From an uncultured Clostridia bacterium (GTDB lineage: Bacteria; Bacillota; Clostridia; Oscillospirales; CAG-272): 13,668 nucleotides of DNA. Positions 5,697 through 13,400 of the stretch are shown here, piece by piece. Below the pieces are notes generated by a model. The model was given only the letters and a program-made list of their open reading frames with translations. It made no database searches and was not told the origin of the DNA. Within the stretch, counting starts at the first letter, position 1; each line of letters opens with the position of its first letter. The position numbers and the translations under genes were made by a program. The DNA lies in contig CALEJO010000003.1 of NCBI GenBank assembly GCA_937898155.1, positions 1-13,668 of the forward strand, read 5' to 3'.

Positions 5697-6473
5697 ATGA
5701 TACCGACGGTTTTGGAAATGTATCGCGCGCTGGAAGCACGGATCCCGCGCACGCTGTCCTGTGAATGGGACAACGACGGACTGATGGTCTGCGAAAACCC
5801 GAACAAGCCCGTGAAAACGGTGTTGTTCGCGCTCGACGTCACCGACGAGGTGATCTCCTACGCGATCCGCGCGGGCGCGGACGTGATCCTCTCGCATCAT
5901 CCGCTGATCTTTCGTCCCGTCGCGCATCTGACGATGGGCAATCTGACGGCGCGCAAATCGATCACGCTCCTCTCGGCGGGCATCTCGGTGATGAGTTTCC
6001 ACACGCGCTTCGACGCGGTGACAGGCGGCATCAACGATCTGCTCGCGGCGAAATTTTCGCTGACGGACGTATCGCCGTTTGGCCCCGAGGGCGAGCAAAT
6101 GGGACGCATCGGCACATTGCCGAGAGCCATGTCGATCGGCGATTTTTGCAAGCTCGCGAAAAAGACGCTCGGCGCGCCGACCGTTTCCGCTTCGGACAGC
6201 GGCAAGCCGATCCGTCGATTGGCGGTGCTCGGCGGCGGGTGCGGCGATTTCATCGCCGCGGCACGCAAGGCGGGTGCGGACGCGCTTCTCACGGGAGAAG
6301 CGGGCTATAACGCGATCCTCGACGCCGCACAGGACGGACTTTCCGTCGTGACGGCGGGACATTATTATACGGAACAGCTTTTCCGGGAGTTTTTCAAGGC
6401 GTTTTTGCAGGACTATTTCCCGGAAGTGAACTTTGTGGACTTCCCGCAGGGGTGCGAAATTCTGACGTTCTGA
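5697..6473 (+). CDS. Nif3-like dinuclear metal-centre protein (NIF3/YbgI family)
   Basis: The 258-residue protein belongs to the Nif3/DUF34 family. These proteins form toroidal hexamers with two metal ions per subunit; the biological reaction is not settled. Metal-ligand candidates are visible: His67-His68 in LSHHPLIF, Asp106 in FHTRFDAV, and His222/Glu226 in AGHYYTEQLF. CEWDNDGLMV near the N-terminus is typical. The length matches the short YbgI type and lacks the PII-like insertion of the Bacillus YqfO type (about 370 residues). AGGAGG overlaps the trmK stop codon, and the ATG is nine bases after it, so the two are translationally close. Confidence 0.92.
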   Translation: MIPTVLEMYRALEARIPRTLSCEWDNDGLMVCENPNKPVKTVLFALDVTDEVISYAIRAGADVILSHHPLIFRPVAHLTMGNLTARKSITLLSAGISVMSFHTRFDAVTGGINDLLAAKFSLTDVSPFGPEGEQMGRIGTLPRAMSIGDFCKLAKKTLGAPTVSASDSGKPIRRLAVLGGGCGDFIAAARKAGADALLTGEAGYNAILDAAQDGLSVVTAGHYYTEQLFREFFKAFLQDYFPEVNFVDFPQGCEILTF

Positions 6474-6491
6474 CGAAGGCAGGTGAACCGA

Positions 6492-7532
6492 GTGGGCGAA
6501 CAACGGCGCGTGCTTCATTTGCTTTCCACAAACCAATTCTACGGCGCGGAGCACGTCGCGTGTCGGCTGATCCGCCTGTTTGACGAAAGCGAAGCGGTGG
6601 AGGCGGCGTATGCAAGCCCCGACGGACCGATCGCGGACGCGCTTGCCGCGCAGGGAGTTTGCTTTGTGCCGATGAAACGGCTTTTGCCGGGGGCGCTTCG
6701 CCGCGCGATCAAGTCCTTTCATCCGGACGTGATCCATGCGCACGACGTCAAAGCCACGATGCTGGCGTCCTTTTTCGCGCGAAAAGCGCGGCTCGTTTCG
6801 ACGCTGCACGTCAATCATCCAAACATGAGACGGTTTTCGTGCAAGGCATGGCTTTACGCGCTCGCCGTGCGGCGGGCAGATCGCGTCTTCTTCGTGAGCC
6901 GCGATACGATGGATGCTTACGCGCTGCGTTCGCGCATCGAAGCGAAAAGCGTTCTGATGCCAAATCATGTCAATGCGACATTCGTCCGCCGACTGGCGGC
7001 GGGACCGACGGACAGCGCCGCGGATATCGTGATCCTCGGTCGGCTCGATGCGCAAAAGGACCCGCTTCGCGCGCTGGAAATTCTGCGTCGCGCGCGGGAA
7101 CGCGTGCCGCATCTGACGGCGGCGTTCCTCGGAGACGGCAAAATGACGGAGGAGGTCCGGGAGCGCGCCCACGCGCTCGGACTCGACGGCGCGGTGCATT
7201 TTTGCGGCTTTTGCGCCAATCCCTATCCGACGCTCGCGGCGGCGAAGCTGCTTTTGATGCCCTCGCGCTTTGAGGGCTTGCCGATCGCCGCGCTGGAAGC
7301 GCTGACGCTCGGTGTTCCCGTCGTCGCTACGCCGACGAGCGGGCTTCTTGGCGTGATCCGAAACGGAGAAAACGGCATCCTTTCCGCGTCCGACGAAGGG
7401 CTTGCGGAAGCGACGGTGACGCTTTTGACGGACGATTCCATGCGGGCGCGGATGCGCGCCTGCGCGACCGAAGAATCCGACCGCACAGATGATGACGACC
7501 GCGCGCTTTTGCTCGCGGCGTATCGCGCCTGA
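6492..7532 (+). CDS. Glycosyltransferase family 4 protein
   Basis: The product (346 residues) is a GT-B fold retaining glycosyltransferase. The N-terminal half begins RVLHLLSTNQFYGAEHVAC, with the acceptor-side GAE motif, and contains DVIHAHDVKA. The donor-binding half has DIVILGRLDAQKDPL, FLGDGKM and the family signature PSRFEGLPIAALEALTLGVPVVA, including the E-x7-E motif. Activated sugar and acceptor are unknown; a cell-envelope glycan is likely. GTG 6492 is chosen because AGGTGA (6481-6486), complementary to the 16S tail, lies five bases upstream. The in-frame GTG at 6483 is an alternative that adds three residues. It is cytoplasmic or membrane-peripheral, with no membrane helix evident. 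Confidence 0.9.
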   Translation: MGEQRRVLHLLSTNQFYGAEHVACRLIRLFDESEAVEAAYASPDGPIADALAAQGVCFVPMKRLLPGALRRAIKSFHPDVIHAHDVKATMLASFFARKARLVSTLHVNHPNMRRFSCKAWLYALAVRRADRVFFVSRDTMDAYALRSRIEAKSVLMPNHVNATFVRRLAAGPTDSAADIVILGRLDAQKDPLRALEILRRARERVPHLTAAFLGDGKMTEEVRERAHALGLDGAVHFCGFCANPYPTLAAAKLLLMPSRFEGLPIAALEALTLGVPVVATPTSGLLGVIRNGENGILSASDEGLAEATVTLLTDDSMRARMRACATEESDRTDDDDRALLLAAYRA

Positions 7533-7564
7533 AATTGAAAAACAAAGAAAGGGGAGAGATCCCG

Positions 7565-8203
7565 ATGATTTTACAACCGAAAGAAACGACGATCGCCTAC
7601 CGCTGTCCGACGTGTGGCGCGACCGTATTCAGCATGGTCGGGGCGCTGGCGCTGTCCGGCGATCTGATCAAGCTCAAATGCTCGTGCGGCGGCTCGGAGC
7701 TGCATCTCGAACGCCCGGACGAGGACAAAATCCGGCTGACGGTGCCGTGCATTTTCTGCCCCGCGCCGCATCGGTATCTGATCTCGCGGAAGCTACTCAC
7801 GACGCGGGAGATCTTTGCGTTTCCGTGCGCGTATGCGGGGGTGGATATCCTCTTCATCGGCACGAAGGGCGCCGTGATGAAGGCGCTCGAAGAATCCGAC
7901 AAAGAGATCGACGCGATGATCGACGAAACGGAGCTTTCGCACATTCAGGAAGCGCACGAGGGAGACAATCTCTACGGTGACGAGCATATCCGCGATATGA
8001 TCGTATTCGTGCTCGGCGACCTCGCGGAAGAACATAAAATTTACTGCGACTGCGAAGACCACGGCGATTTTCTGGTCGAGCAGGAGCGCGACGTCGTTCG
8101 CATCTCGTGCAAAAAGTGCGGCAAAAAGAAAGAAATCTCCTGCGCGGGCTCGTCGCTCGACGCAGAAGCGTTATTTGATTGCGAATCCATTCGATTGGAG
8201 TGA
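7565..8203 (+). CDS. Cys-rich zinc-ribbon protein of unknown function
   Basis: The 212-residue protein carries paired cysteines in three clusters. Cys14-x2-Cys17 with Cys39-x-Cys41 looks like one zinc ribbon. Cys62-x2-Cys65 with Cys88 and nearby His69 may be a second, and Cys161-x-Cys163 with Cys182-x2-Cys185 a third. An acidic helical stretch rich in Glu and Asp (about 107-157) links the second and third. There is no signal peptide, so it is probably cytoplasmic. ATG 7565 follows AAAGGGGAGAG with normal spacing; an in-frame ATG at 7535 lacks a comparable site. I do not recognise the family. It lies between the glycosyltransferase and the sugar kinase in one transcription unit, ending five bases before the kinase start. 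Confidence 0.72.
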   Translation: MILQPKETTIAYRCPTCGATVFSMVGALALSGDLIKLKCSCGGSELHLERPDEDKIRLTVPCIFCPAPHRYLISRKLLTTREIFAFPCAYAGVDILFIGTKGAVMKALEESDKEIDAMIDETELSHIQEAHEGDNLYGDEHIRDMIVFVLGDLAEEHKIYCDCEDHGDFLVEQERDVVRISCKKCGKKKEISCAGSSLDAEALFDCESIRLE

Positions 8204-8208
8204 GGATT

Positions 8209-9231
8209 ATGGGAAAAATCGTATGTTTTGGTGAACTGATGCTGCGGCTCAATCCCGAGGGGTATCTGCGATTCGTGCAGGCGGACCGTTTTGTCGTCAG
8301 CTTTGGCGGCGGGGAAGCGAACGTGGCGGTATCGCTCGCACATTTCGGCAAGGACGTCGCGTTCGTCAGCAAATTCCCGATGCATGAGATCGGGGAGATG
8401 GCGGTGCGCGCGCTCCGCAAGGAGAGCGTGGACACGTCTATGGTCGTGCGCGGCGGCGACCGGATCGGGGTATATTATCTCGAAAAGGGTGCATCGCAAC
8501 GCGCGTCCAAGGTGATTTACGACCGCGCGGGCTCGTCGATCGCGACGGCAAAGCGCGAGGATTTTGACTGGGAGAAGATCCTCGACGGCGCGTCGTGGTT
8601 CCACTTCACGGGCATCACGCCCGCCCTCGGCGAAAACGTCGCGGAGGTCACGCTCGACGCGCTGAAAATGTGCCGCAAACTGGGCGTCAAGGTCAGTTGC
8701 GACCTCAATTTCCGCAAAAAGCTCTGGACGAGCGAGCAGGCGGGCAAAACGATGGGCGAGCTGTGTCAATATGTGGATCTTTGCATCGCCAACGAGGAGG
8801 ACGCGGACAAGGTGTTCGGCATCCATCCCGCGCGGAACGACGTGGAGGGCGGCAAGCTGAATCGCGAGGGATATCTCGACGTGGCGCGCCAGCTCACGGA
8901 GCGTTTCGGCTTCGGCACGGTCGCGATCACGCTGCGCGAAAGCATTTCCGCGAGCGACAATAACTGGGCGGCGATGCTCTATCAGAACGGCGAGGCGTTC
9001 TTCTCGAAGAAATATGCCGTGCATATCGTCGATCGCGTCGGCGGCGGCGACTCGTTTGCCGGCGGACTGCTTTACGGCATCGATGAGGGACTCGGCGCGC
9101 AGGAAACGATCGAGTTTGCCGTCGCGGCGTCGTGTCTCAAACATTCGGTGGAGATGGATTTCAACTACGTTTCCGTCGAGGAAGTGCGCGCGCTCGCAAA
9201 CGGCAACGGCTCCGGCCGTGTGAGCCGGTAA
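8209..9231 (+). CDS. kdgK: PfkB-family sugar kinase, probably 2-keto-3-deoxygluconate kinase
   Basis: The 340-residue ribokinase-fold enzyme begins IVCFGELMLRLNPEGY, with FGGGEANVAVSLAHFGKDVAF (substrate-binding region), like KdgK proteins of Bacillota and Thermotoga. SCDLNFRKKLW and the PfkB signature VGGGDSFAGGLLYG follow, with catalytic Asp281 and the anion hole. KdgK phosphorylates 2-keto-3-deoxygluconate with ATP in pectin and glucuronate breakdown. No other gene of that pathway is nearby, so fructokinase or another sugar kinase remains possible. ATG 8209 is chosen over the upstream in-frame ATG 8179 because it gives the conserved N-terminus and has GGAGTGAGG upstream. It ends the trmK operon. 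Confidence 0.83.
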   Translation: MGKIVCFGELMLRLNPEGYLRFVQADRFVVSFGGGEANVAVSLAHFGKDVAFVSKFPMHEIGEMAVRALRKESVDTSMVVRGGDRIGVYYLEKGASQRASKVIYDRAGSSIATAKREDFDWEKILDGASWFHFTGITPALGENVAEVTLDALKMCRKLGVKVSCDLNFRKKLWTSEQAGKTMGELCQYVDLCIANEEDADKVFGIHPARNDVEGGKLNREGYLDVARQLTERFGFGTVAITLRESISASDNNWAAMLYQNGEAFFSKKYAVHIVDRVGGGDSFAGGLLYGIDEGLGAQETIEFAVAASCLKHSVEMDFNYVSVEEVRALANGNGSGRVSR

Positions 9232-9242
9232 AAACGAATTTT

Positions 9243-9261
9243 TTCGCGGGTTGTCCGCGAA
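9243..9261 (+). promoter_or_regulatory. Stem-loop between the kinase and the lipoprotein genes
   Basis: TTCGCGG (9243-9249), loop GTTGT and CCGCGAA (9255-9261) form a 7-bp stem. It is preceded by a T run and not followed by one, so it is not a standard terminator. It could be a weak terminator, an RNA processing site or a barrier. I find no convincing promoter in 9232-9291. Confidence 0.4.
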
Positions 9262-9291
9262 GCAAAATAGACGATTACGGAGGATAGATTC

Positions 9292-11214
9292 ATGAAACGG
9301 CTTTTGGCGATGATTCTCGGCATCGCGCTCGTGGCGATGCTCCTTTGCGGTTGCGGCGAAACGCCCGCGGAGACGACGCCCGCAGGCACGACGCCGGCTC
9401 CCGTCCCGACCGAAACGACGGGCGTGACACCCGAAACCTGCACGCACGAATACGATCGCACGCTCGTCAAGGCGGCGACGTTCAAGGAAGAAGGACTCGC
9501 GCATTTCGCCTGCCCGATTTGCGGCGACAGCTATGACGAGGCGATCCCCGTGAAGACCTCGCTCAGCGTTCTCGCGATCGGCAACAGCTTCAGCGAGGAC
9601 GCCAGAGAATATCTGTGGGACCTCTGCACGGCGGCGGGCGTCGAGGAAGTGACGATCGGCGCGCTCTATATCGGCGGCTGCTCGCTCGATACGCACTGGG
9701 TGAATATGGACGCGAACCTGCCGGCTTACGATTATTATGAAAATCTGGTCGGCACGTGGGCATCCAAGCGCGTCAGCACCGTGAAAGCGGCGCTTCAAAA
9801 ATACGACTGGGACGTCATCACCGTTCAGCAGGTCAGCCAGAACAGCGGCATGCCCGAAACCTACGGCAATCTGCAAAACATCCTTGACTACGTAAACGAA
9901 AACAAGACCAACCCCGACGCGCAGATCTACTGGCACATGACGTGGGCGTATCAGGGCGACTCGACGCATTCCGGCTTTGCCTACTACGGCGGCAGTCAGA
10001 GCAAAATGTATGCGGCGATCGTCGATACCGTGCAGAGCACCGTGCTGACAAATCCCGCGATCGCGGGCGTGATCCCCGCGGGCACCGCGATCCAGAATCT
10101 GCGCACGAGCGATCTCGGCGACACGCTGACGCGCGACGGCTATCACATGAGCTACGACATCGGCCGCTATACCGTCGGTCTGACGTGGGTGAAAGCCCTG
10201 ACGGGACTCGACATCGACGACATCAACTGGACCTCGTCCAAATGCGCGCCTGTCGCGTCGCATCTCGCCGCGATCAAGGAAGCGGTGAATGCGGCGATCG
10301 AAAAGCCGTTCGAGGTCACGCAGTCCAGCCACGCGAAGACGGTCAAATCGCTCGAAATGACCGATGCGGACAAAGCGAAGATCAAAGCGGCGGGCTACGA
10401 TCCCGACAACTATTACGTGCTCGATTGGGAGCCCGTGGTCGGCTCTTACTATAATTCGACGTCGAATTCCAGCCGCGTGACGGCGGGCGCGTCGAACGTG
10501 CCGTTCTTCACCTCGTCGCCGATCTACGGCAAGGACGATCTGCCCGTCGGCACGATCATCACTGTGGACAGCGGTTATCAGTATCGCCCCGAGGGTTGGA
10601 CGACGCTCTCCGTCAAAACGACACAGCGCCCGAACAACGAGACCGCGGCGACTGTCGTCGTGACGAACGCGTGGTGGGGCAAATTCACGTATCGCGCGTT
10701 CAATCTCTCCTACGTCGGCTCGAACAAAAATATGACGGCGGCGGACAGCGCGCATCTGCGCATCTATGTGCCGAAGACCGCGGTCAAGGTCGATGAGCCG
10801 ACGCCCGAGGTGCTGACAGAAGAAGATTTCGACCTCACGAAATATACGAAGATCGACTGGTCGCCGGTGGTCGGCTCCTACTATAATTCCACCTCGAACT
10901 CGAACCGCGTGACGGCGGGCGCGACGAACGTGCCATTCTTCACCTCGTCGAAAATGTTCACGAAGACCGATCTGCCTGTCGGCACGATCATCGTCGTGGA
11001 CAGCGGCTATCAGTATCGCCCCGAGGGATGGAAAGGGCTTTCGACGAAGACGTCCTCCCGCCCCGGCAACGTGACGACGAACGTCGTCGTGGTCGATGAT
11101 GCATGGTGGGGCACGTTCGATCACCGCGCCTTCAACCTTTCCTATATCGGTTCGACGACGAACATGAAAGAAACGGACAGCGCGCACCTGCGCATCTATG
11201 TGCCGAAACAATAA
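9292..11214 (+). CDS. DUF4886/SGNH-hydrolase-like lipoprotein with two C-terminal repeat modules
   Basis: The 640-residue protein is exported as a lipoprotein (LLCGC, lipidated Cys21) with a Thr/Pro-rich linker. A small Cys motif follows (CTHEYDRT...FACPICGDSY). Residues of about 90-320 are the DUF4886 domain of the SGNH clan. LAIGNSFSED carries the candidate nucleophile Ser99; WDVITVQQVSQNSG, IYWHMTWAY and LTRDGYHMS follow, with candidate Asp282 and His285. Related enzymes remove ester groups from glycans, so carbohydrate esterase activity is plausible but inferred. Residues 374-495 and 518-639 are two copies of a module ending HLRIYVPK, about 89 of 122 residues identical by hand count. ATG 9292 follows ACGGAGGA. 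It is paralogous to the next gene, 27 bases downstream. Confidence 0.85.
   Translation: MKRLLAMILGIALVAMLLCGCGETPAETTPAGTTPAPVPTETTGVTPETCTHEYDRTLVKAATFKEEGLAHFACPICGDSYDEAIPVKTSLSVLAIGNSFSEDAREYLWDLCTAAGVEEVTIGALYIGGCSLDTHWVNMDANLPAYDYYENLVGTWASKRVSTVKAALQKYDWDVITVQQVSQNSGMPETYGNLQNILDYVNENKTNPDAQIYWHMTWAYQGDSTHSGFAYYGGSQSKMYAAIVDTVQSTVLTNPAIAGVIPAGTAIQNLRTSDLGDTLTRDGYHMSYDIGRYTVGLTWVKALTGLDIDDINWTSSKCAPVASHLAAIKEAVNAAIEKPFEVTQSSHAKTVKSLEMTDADKAKIKAAGYDPDNYYVLDWEPVVGSYYNSTSNSSRVTAGASNVPFFTSSPIYGKDDLPVGTIITVDSGYQYRPEGWTTLSVKTTQRPNNETAATVVVTNAWWGKFTYRAFNLSYVGSNKNMTAADSAHLRIYVPKTAVKVDEPTPEVLTEEDFDLTKYTKIDWSPVVGSYYNSTSNSNRVTAGATNVPFFTSSKMFTKTDLPVGTIIVVDSGYQYRPEGWKGLSTKTSSRPGNVTTNVVVVDDAWWGTFDHRAFNLSYIGSTTNMKETDSAHLRIYVPKQ
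10411..10776 (+). repeat. C-terminal module, copy 1 (within lipoprotein 9292)
   Basis: This in-frame module (residues 374-495) has landmarks DW, VVGSYYNSTSNS, PVGTII, DSGYQYRPEGW, AWWG, RAFNLS and HLRIYVPK. Copy 2 begins 432 bp later. Module identity is unknown; its aromatic-rich, Gly-turn pattern suggests a beta-sandwich or binding domain. Confidence 0.85.
10843..11208 (+). repeat. C-terminal module, copy 2 (within lipoprotein 9292)
   Basis: This is the same module at residues 518-639, the same length as copy 1 (122 residues) with no gaps in my hand alignment. It ends one residue before the stop. A third, diverged copy ends the next lipoprotein (12397-12801). Confidence 0.85.
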
Positions 11215-11241
11215 AAATATTGAGAAAAAGGAGACTGCACC

Positions 11242-12807
11242 GTGAAAAAACTCATTCCCGTTCTTTCCTGCCTGATGGCGGTCGCCATGCTTCTTTGCGC
11301 TTGCGGAGAGACCCCCGCGGAGACGACTCCCGCAGGGACGACGCCCGTCGAAACAACGACCATGGCGGTCACGCCGACCGAGACGACCGCGCCCGTGACG
11401 CCCACCGAAACGACGGCGACGACGCCCGAAGAAACGACCGCGCCGGCAGTCGTCTGCACGGAGCATCAGTTTGAAGTGTCCGTGATCCCCGCCGGTCCGA
11501 AGACCGACGGCAAAAAGGTTTCCACCTGCTCCGTCTGCGGGCACACCGAGACGGAAGTCATCCCCGCGACGAATTCGATCAAAATTCTCGCGATCGGCAA
11601 CAGTTTCAGCAACGACGCGACGGAATATCTGTGGGATATCTGCCACGCGGCAGGCATCGAGACCGTCGTGATCGGCAATCTCTATAAGGGCGCGTGCTCG
11701 CTGGATTCTCATTGGGGCAATATGAAAGCGGACCGCATCGACTATACGTATTATGAAAACCGCGACGGCGTCTGGACCGATCAGTCGCAGAACATCTCGT
11801 TCGCCCTCGCGCGCGAGGCGTGGGACATCATCACCGTCCAGCAGGCGAGCCAGGATACGGGTATCCCCTCGACCTACGGCAATCTGCAAAACATCCTCGA
11901 TTACGTGAACGGTCTGAAACTCAACCCCGACGCCAGAATTTACTGGCACATGACGTGGGCATACGATCAGCCGTCCACGCACGCGAACTTCGTCAACTAT
12001 TGCAGCGATCAGATCGCGATGTATGAGGCGATCGTCGAGACCACAAAAACGGAAGTGCTGACGCTCTCCGATATCGCGGGCGTGATCCCGTGCGGCACGA
12101 CGATCCAAAATCTGCGCACCTCCACGCTGAACGGCAAGCTGACGCGCGACACCTACCATATGAGCTATAACTACGGCCGTTATGCGCTGGCGCTGACGTG
12201 GTTCGGCGAGCTGACCGGACTGGATCCCGCGCAGATCGACTGGGTGCCGTCGTCCTACCCCGAAATCGCGAATTCGCTCGACGTGATCCGCGAGGCGGTC
12301 AAGAATGCGCTCGCAACACCGTTCACCGTCACGCCCGCCGCGACGCCCGGCGACGCGCCGATCGCGCTGACGGAAGACGACATTGATTTCAGCAAATACG
12401 AGGAGATCGACTGGGGCGCACAAATGCACGCTTACTATACCTCGACCTCGAAGAGCGAAATTTTCGTCGAGGGCAGCAACCGCGCGACCGACTACGTTTA
12501 CTACATCGGCTCGAAGCAGTTCACGAAAGACGAACTGCCCGTCGGCACGGTGATCGTGGTCGATACGGGCTTCATGTATCGTCCCGACGGCTGGACGGCG
12601 CTCGGCACGAAGACGGATGCCAAAGCGCGCCCCGACAGCGTGGCAACGAAAGTCGTCGTGATCGATGAGGCATGGTGGGGCAATTTCACCGTGCGTGCGT
12701 TTAATCTGTCGCGCCTCGGCGTGCAGATCACGTCGTATCAGGCGCCGTCTGCCGAACTGACGGAGGCGGACATCGCGCATCTGCGTATTTTCGTGCCGAA
12801 GGCATAA
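11242..12807 (+). CDS. DUF4886/SGNH-hydrolase-like lipoprotein with one C-terminal repeat module
   Basis: The 521-residue paralogue of the upstream gene starts at GTG 11242, preceded by AAAAAGGAGA. It has a lipoprotein signal (LLCAC, lipidated Cys21), a long Thr/Glu/Pro linker to about residue 70 and a Cys motif (CTEHQF...CSVCGHTE). The DUF4886 domain (about 112-340) has ILAIGNSFSND with candidate nucleophile Ser121. WDIITVQQASQDTG, IYWHMTWAY and LTRDTYHMS follow, with candidates Asp303 and His306. One copy of the C-terminal module follows (about 386-520), keeping PVGTVIVVD, YRPDGW, AWWG, RAFNLS and HLRIFVPK. Cell-surface glycan deacylation is a plausible inference. Whether the pair act on different substrates is unknown. 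Confidence 0.85.
   Translation: MKKLIPVLSCLMAVAMLLCACGETPAETTPAGTTPVETTTMAVTPTETTAPVTPTETTATTPEETTAPAVVCTEHQFEVSVIPAGPKTDGKKVSTCSVCGHTETEVIPATNSIKILAIGNSFSNDATEYLWDICHAAGIETVVIGNLYKGACSLDSHWGNMKADRIDYTYYENRDGVWTDQSQNISFALAREAWDIITVQQASQDTGIPSTYGNLQNILDYVNGLKLNPDARIYWHMTWAYDQPSTHANFVNYCSDQIAMYEAIVETTKTEVLTLSDIAGVIPCGTTIQNLRTSTLNGKLTRDTYHMSYNYGRYALALTWFGELTGLDPAQIDWVPSSYPEIANSLDVIREAVKNALATPFTVTPAATPGDAPIALTEDDIDFSKYEEIDWGAQMHAYYTSTSKSEIFVEGSNRATDYVYYIGSKQFTKDELPVGTVIVVDTGFMYRPDGWTALGTKTDAKARPDSVATKVVVIDEAWWGNFTVRAFNLSRLGVQITSYQAPSAELTEADIAHLRIFVPKA
12397..12801 (+). repeat. C-terminal module, diverged single copy (within lipoprotein 11242)
   Basis: Residues 386-520 align with the two modules of the upstream lipoprotein through DW, PVGT, GW, AWWG, RAFNLS and HLRIFVPK. 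This copy is about 13 residues longer, with insertions before PVGT and before the final beta-like segment. Confidence 0.75.
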
Positions 12808-13383
12808 ATGCTGGAACGCGATTGGGAACTTCGTAAGGACGGTCCGCTTCTCCGCGACGCGGTGTGTGAATTTTTCGAGGAAAAATTCGGCAAGATCCGC
12901 TTTTTGGAGGAGAAAACCATCGGAAAAGTCCGCGCCGATCTGCTTGCCGTTTTGCCCGATGGGCTCTGCGGCATCGAGATCAAAAGTCACAGCGACAGCT
13001 ACGAGCGGCTCGCGGGGCAGGTCAAGGGCTACGACGCGATCTGCGACTACTGCTATCTGTGCGTCGGCAGCACGCATATCCACGCGGAGGAGCACGTCCC
13101 CGCGCATTGGGGTATTGTGTGTATGACGGTGCGCGACGGCGTGACGTTTGAAGAAGTCCGTCCGGCGCAGAAAAATCCGAAATGCGCGGTCAAAAAGCAA
13201 GTGACGCTTCTTTGGCGCGACGAGCTGGGCGCGATCTTAGGCAAAGAAAAATTGCCGAAATACGCGGGCAAAACAAAATCGTTCATCGGCACGCGGCTTT
13301 GCGAGAAGCTCGACGAGCCGACGCTCAAACGCGATCTGTGCGACTGCTTATTTGAGCGGGATTACACGAAATATCAGGCGTGA
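12808..13383 (+). CDS. PD-(D/E)XK nuclease-like protein (sce7726/MmcB-like)
   Basis: The 191-residue protein shows a nuclease-like active-site pattern. A helix with Glu21/Glu24 precedes VRADLLAVL (Asp44), then GIEIKSHSDS (Glu57-x-Lys59), then RLAGQVKGYD (Gln71...Tyr75) and a strand YCYLCVG. This D...ExK...QxxxY layout is that of RecB-type PD-(D/E)XK proteins, and the spacing recalls the sce7726/MmcB group of small nuclease-like proteins. Its cellular role is unknown and could be DNA repair or defence. There is no signal peptide, so it is cytoplasmic, unlike its upstream neighbours. ATG 12808 immediately follows the stop of the lipoprotein gene. AAGG at 12799-12802 is the only ribosome-binding hint, so translation is probably coupled. 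Confidence 0.68.
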   Translation: MLERDWELRKDGPLLRDAVCEFFEEKFGKIRFLEEKTIGKVRADLLAVLPDGLCGIEIKSHSDSYERLAGQVKGYDAICDYCYLCVGSTHIHAEEHVPAHWGIVCMTVRDGVTFEEVRPAQKNPKCAVKKQVTLLWRDELGAILGKEKLPKYAGKTKSFIGTRLCEKLDEPTLKRDLCDCLFERDYTKYQA

Positions 13384-13400
13384 CGCGGGGAGGGAAGCGC

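Noticed and set aside
4929..7199. A 756-codon minus-strand open frame antisense to trmK, the Nif3-like gene and the glycosyltransferase
   Set aside because: It has the same Arg/His-rich composition with no motifs and lies opposite three confidently identified genes.
8041..13200. A 1719-codon open frame on the minus strand, antisense to the kinase, both lipoproteins and the nuclease-like gene
   Set aside because: Its product is an Arg/His/Asp-rich low-complexity string without any domain, while the plus strand encodes well-conserved proteins with ribosome-binding sites. The opening reflects GC-rich codon use on the plus strand.
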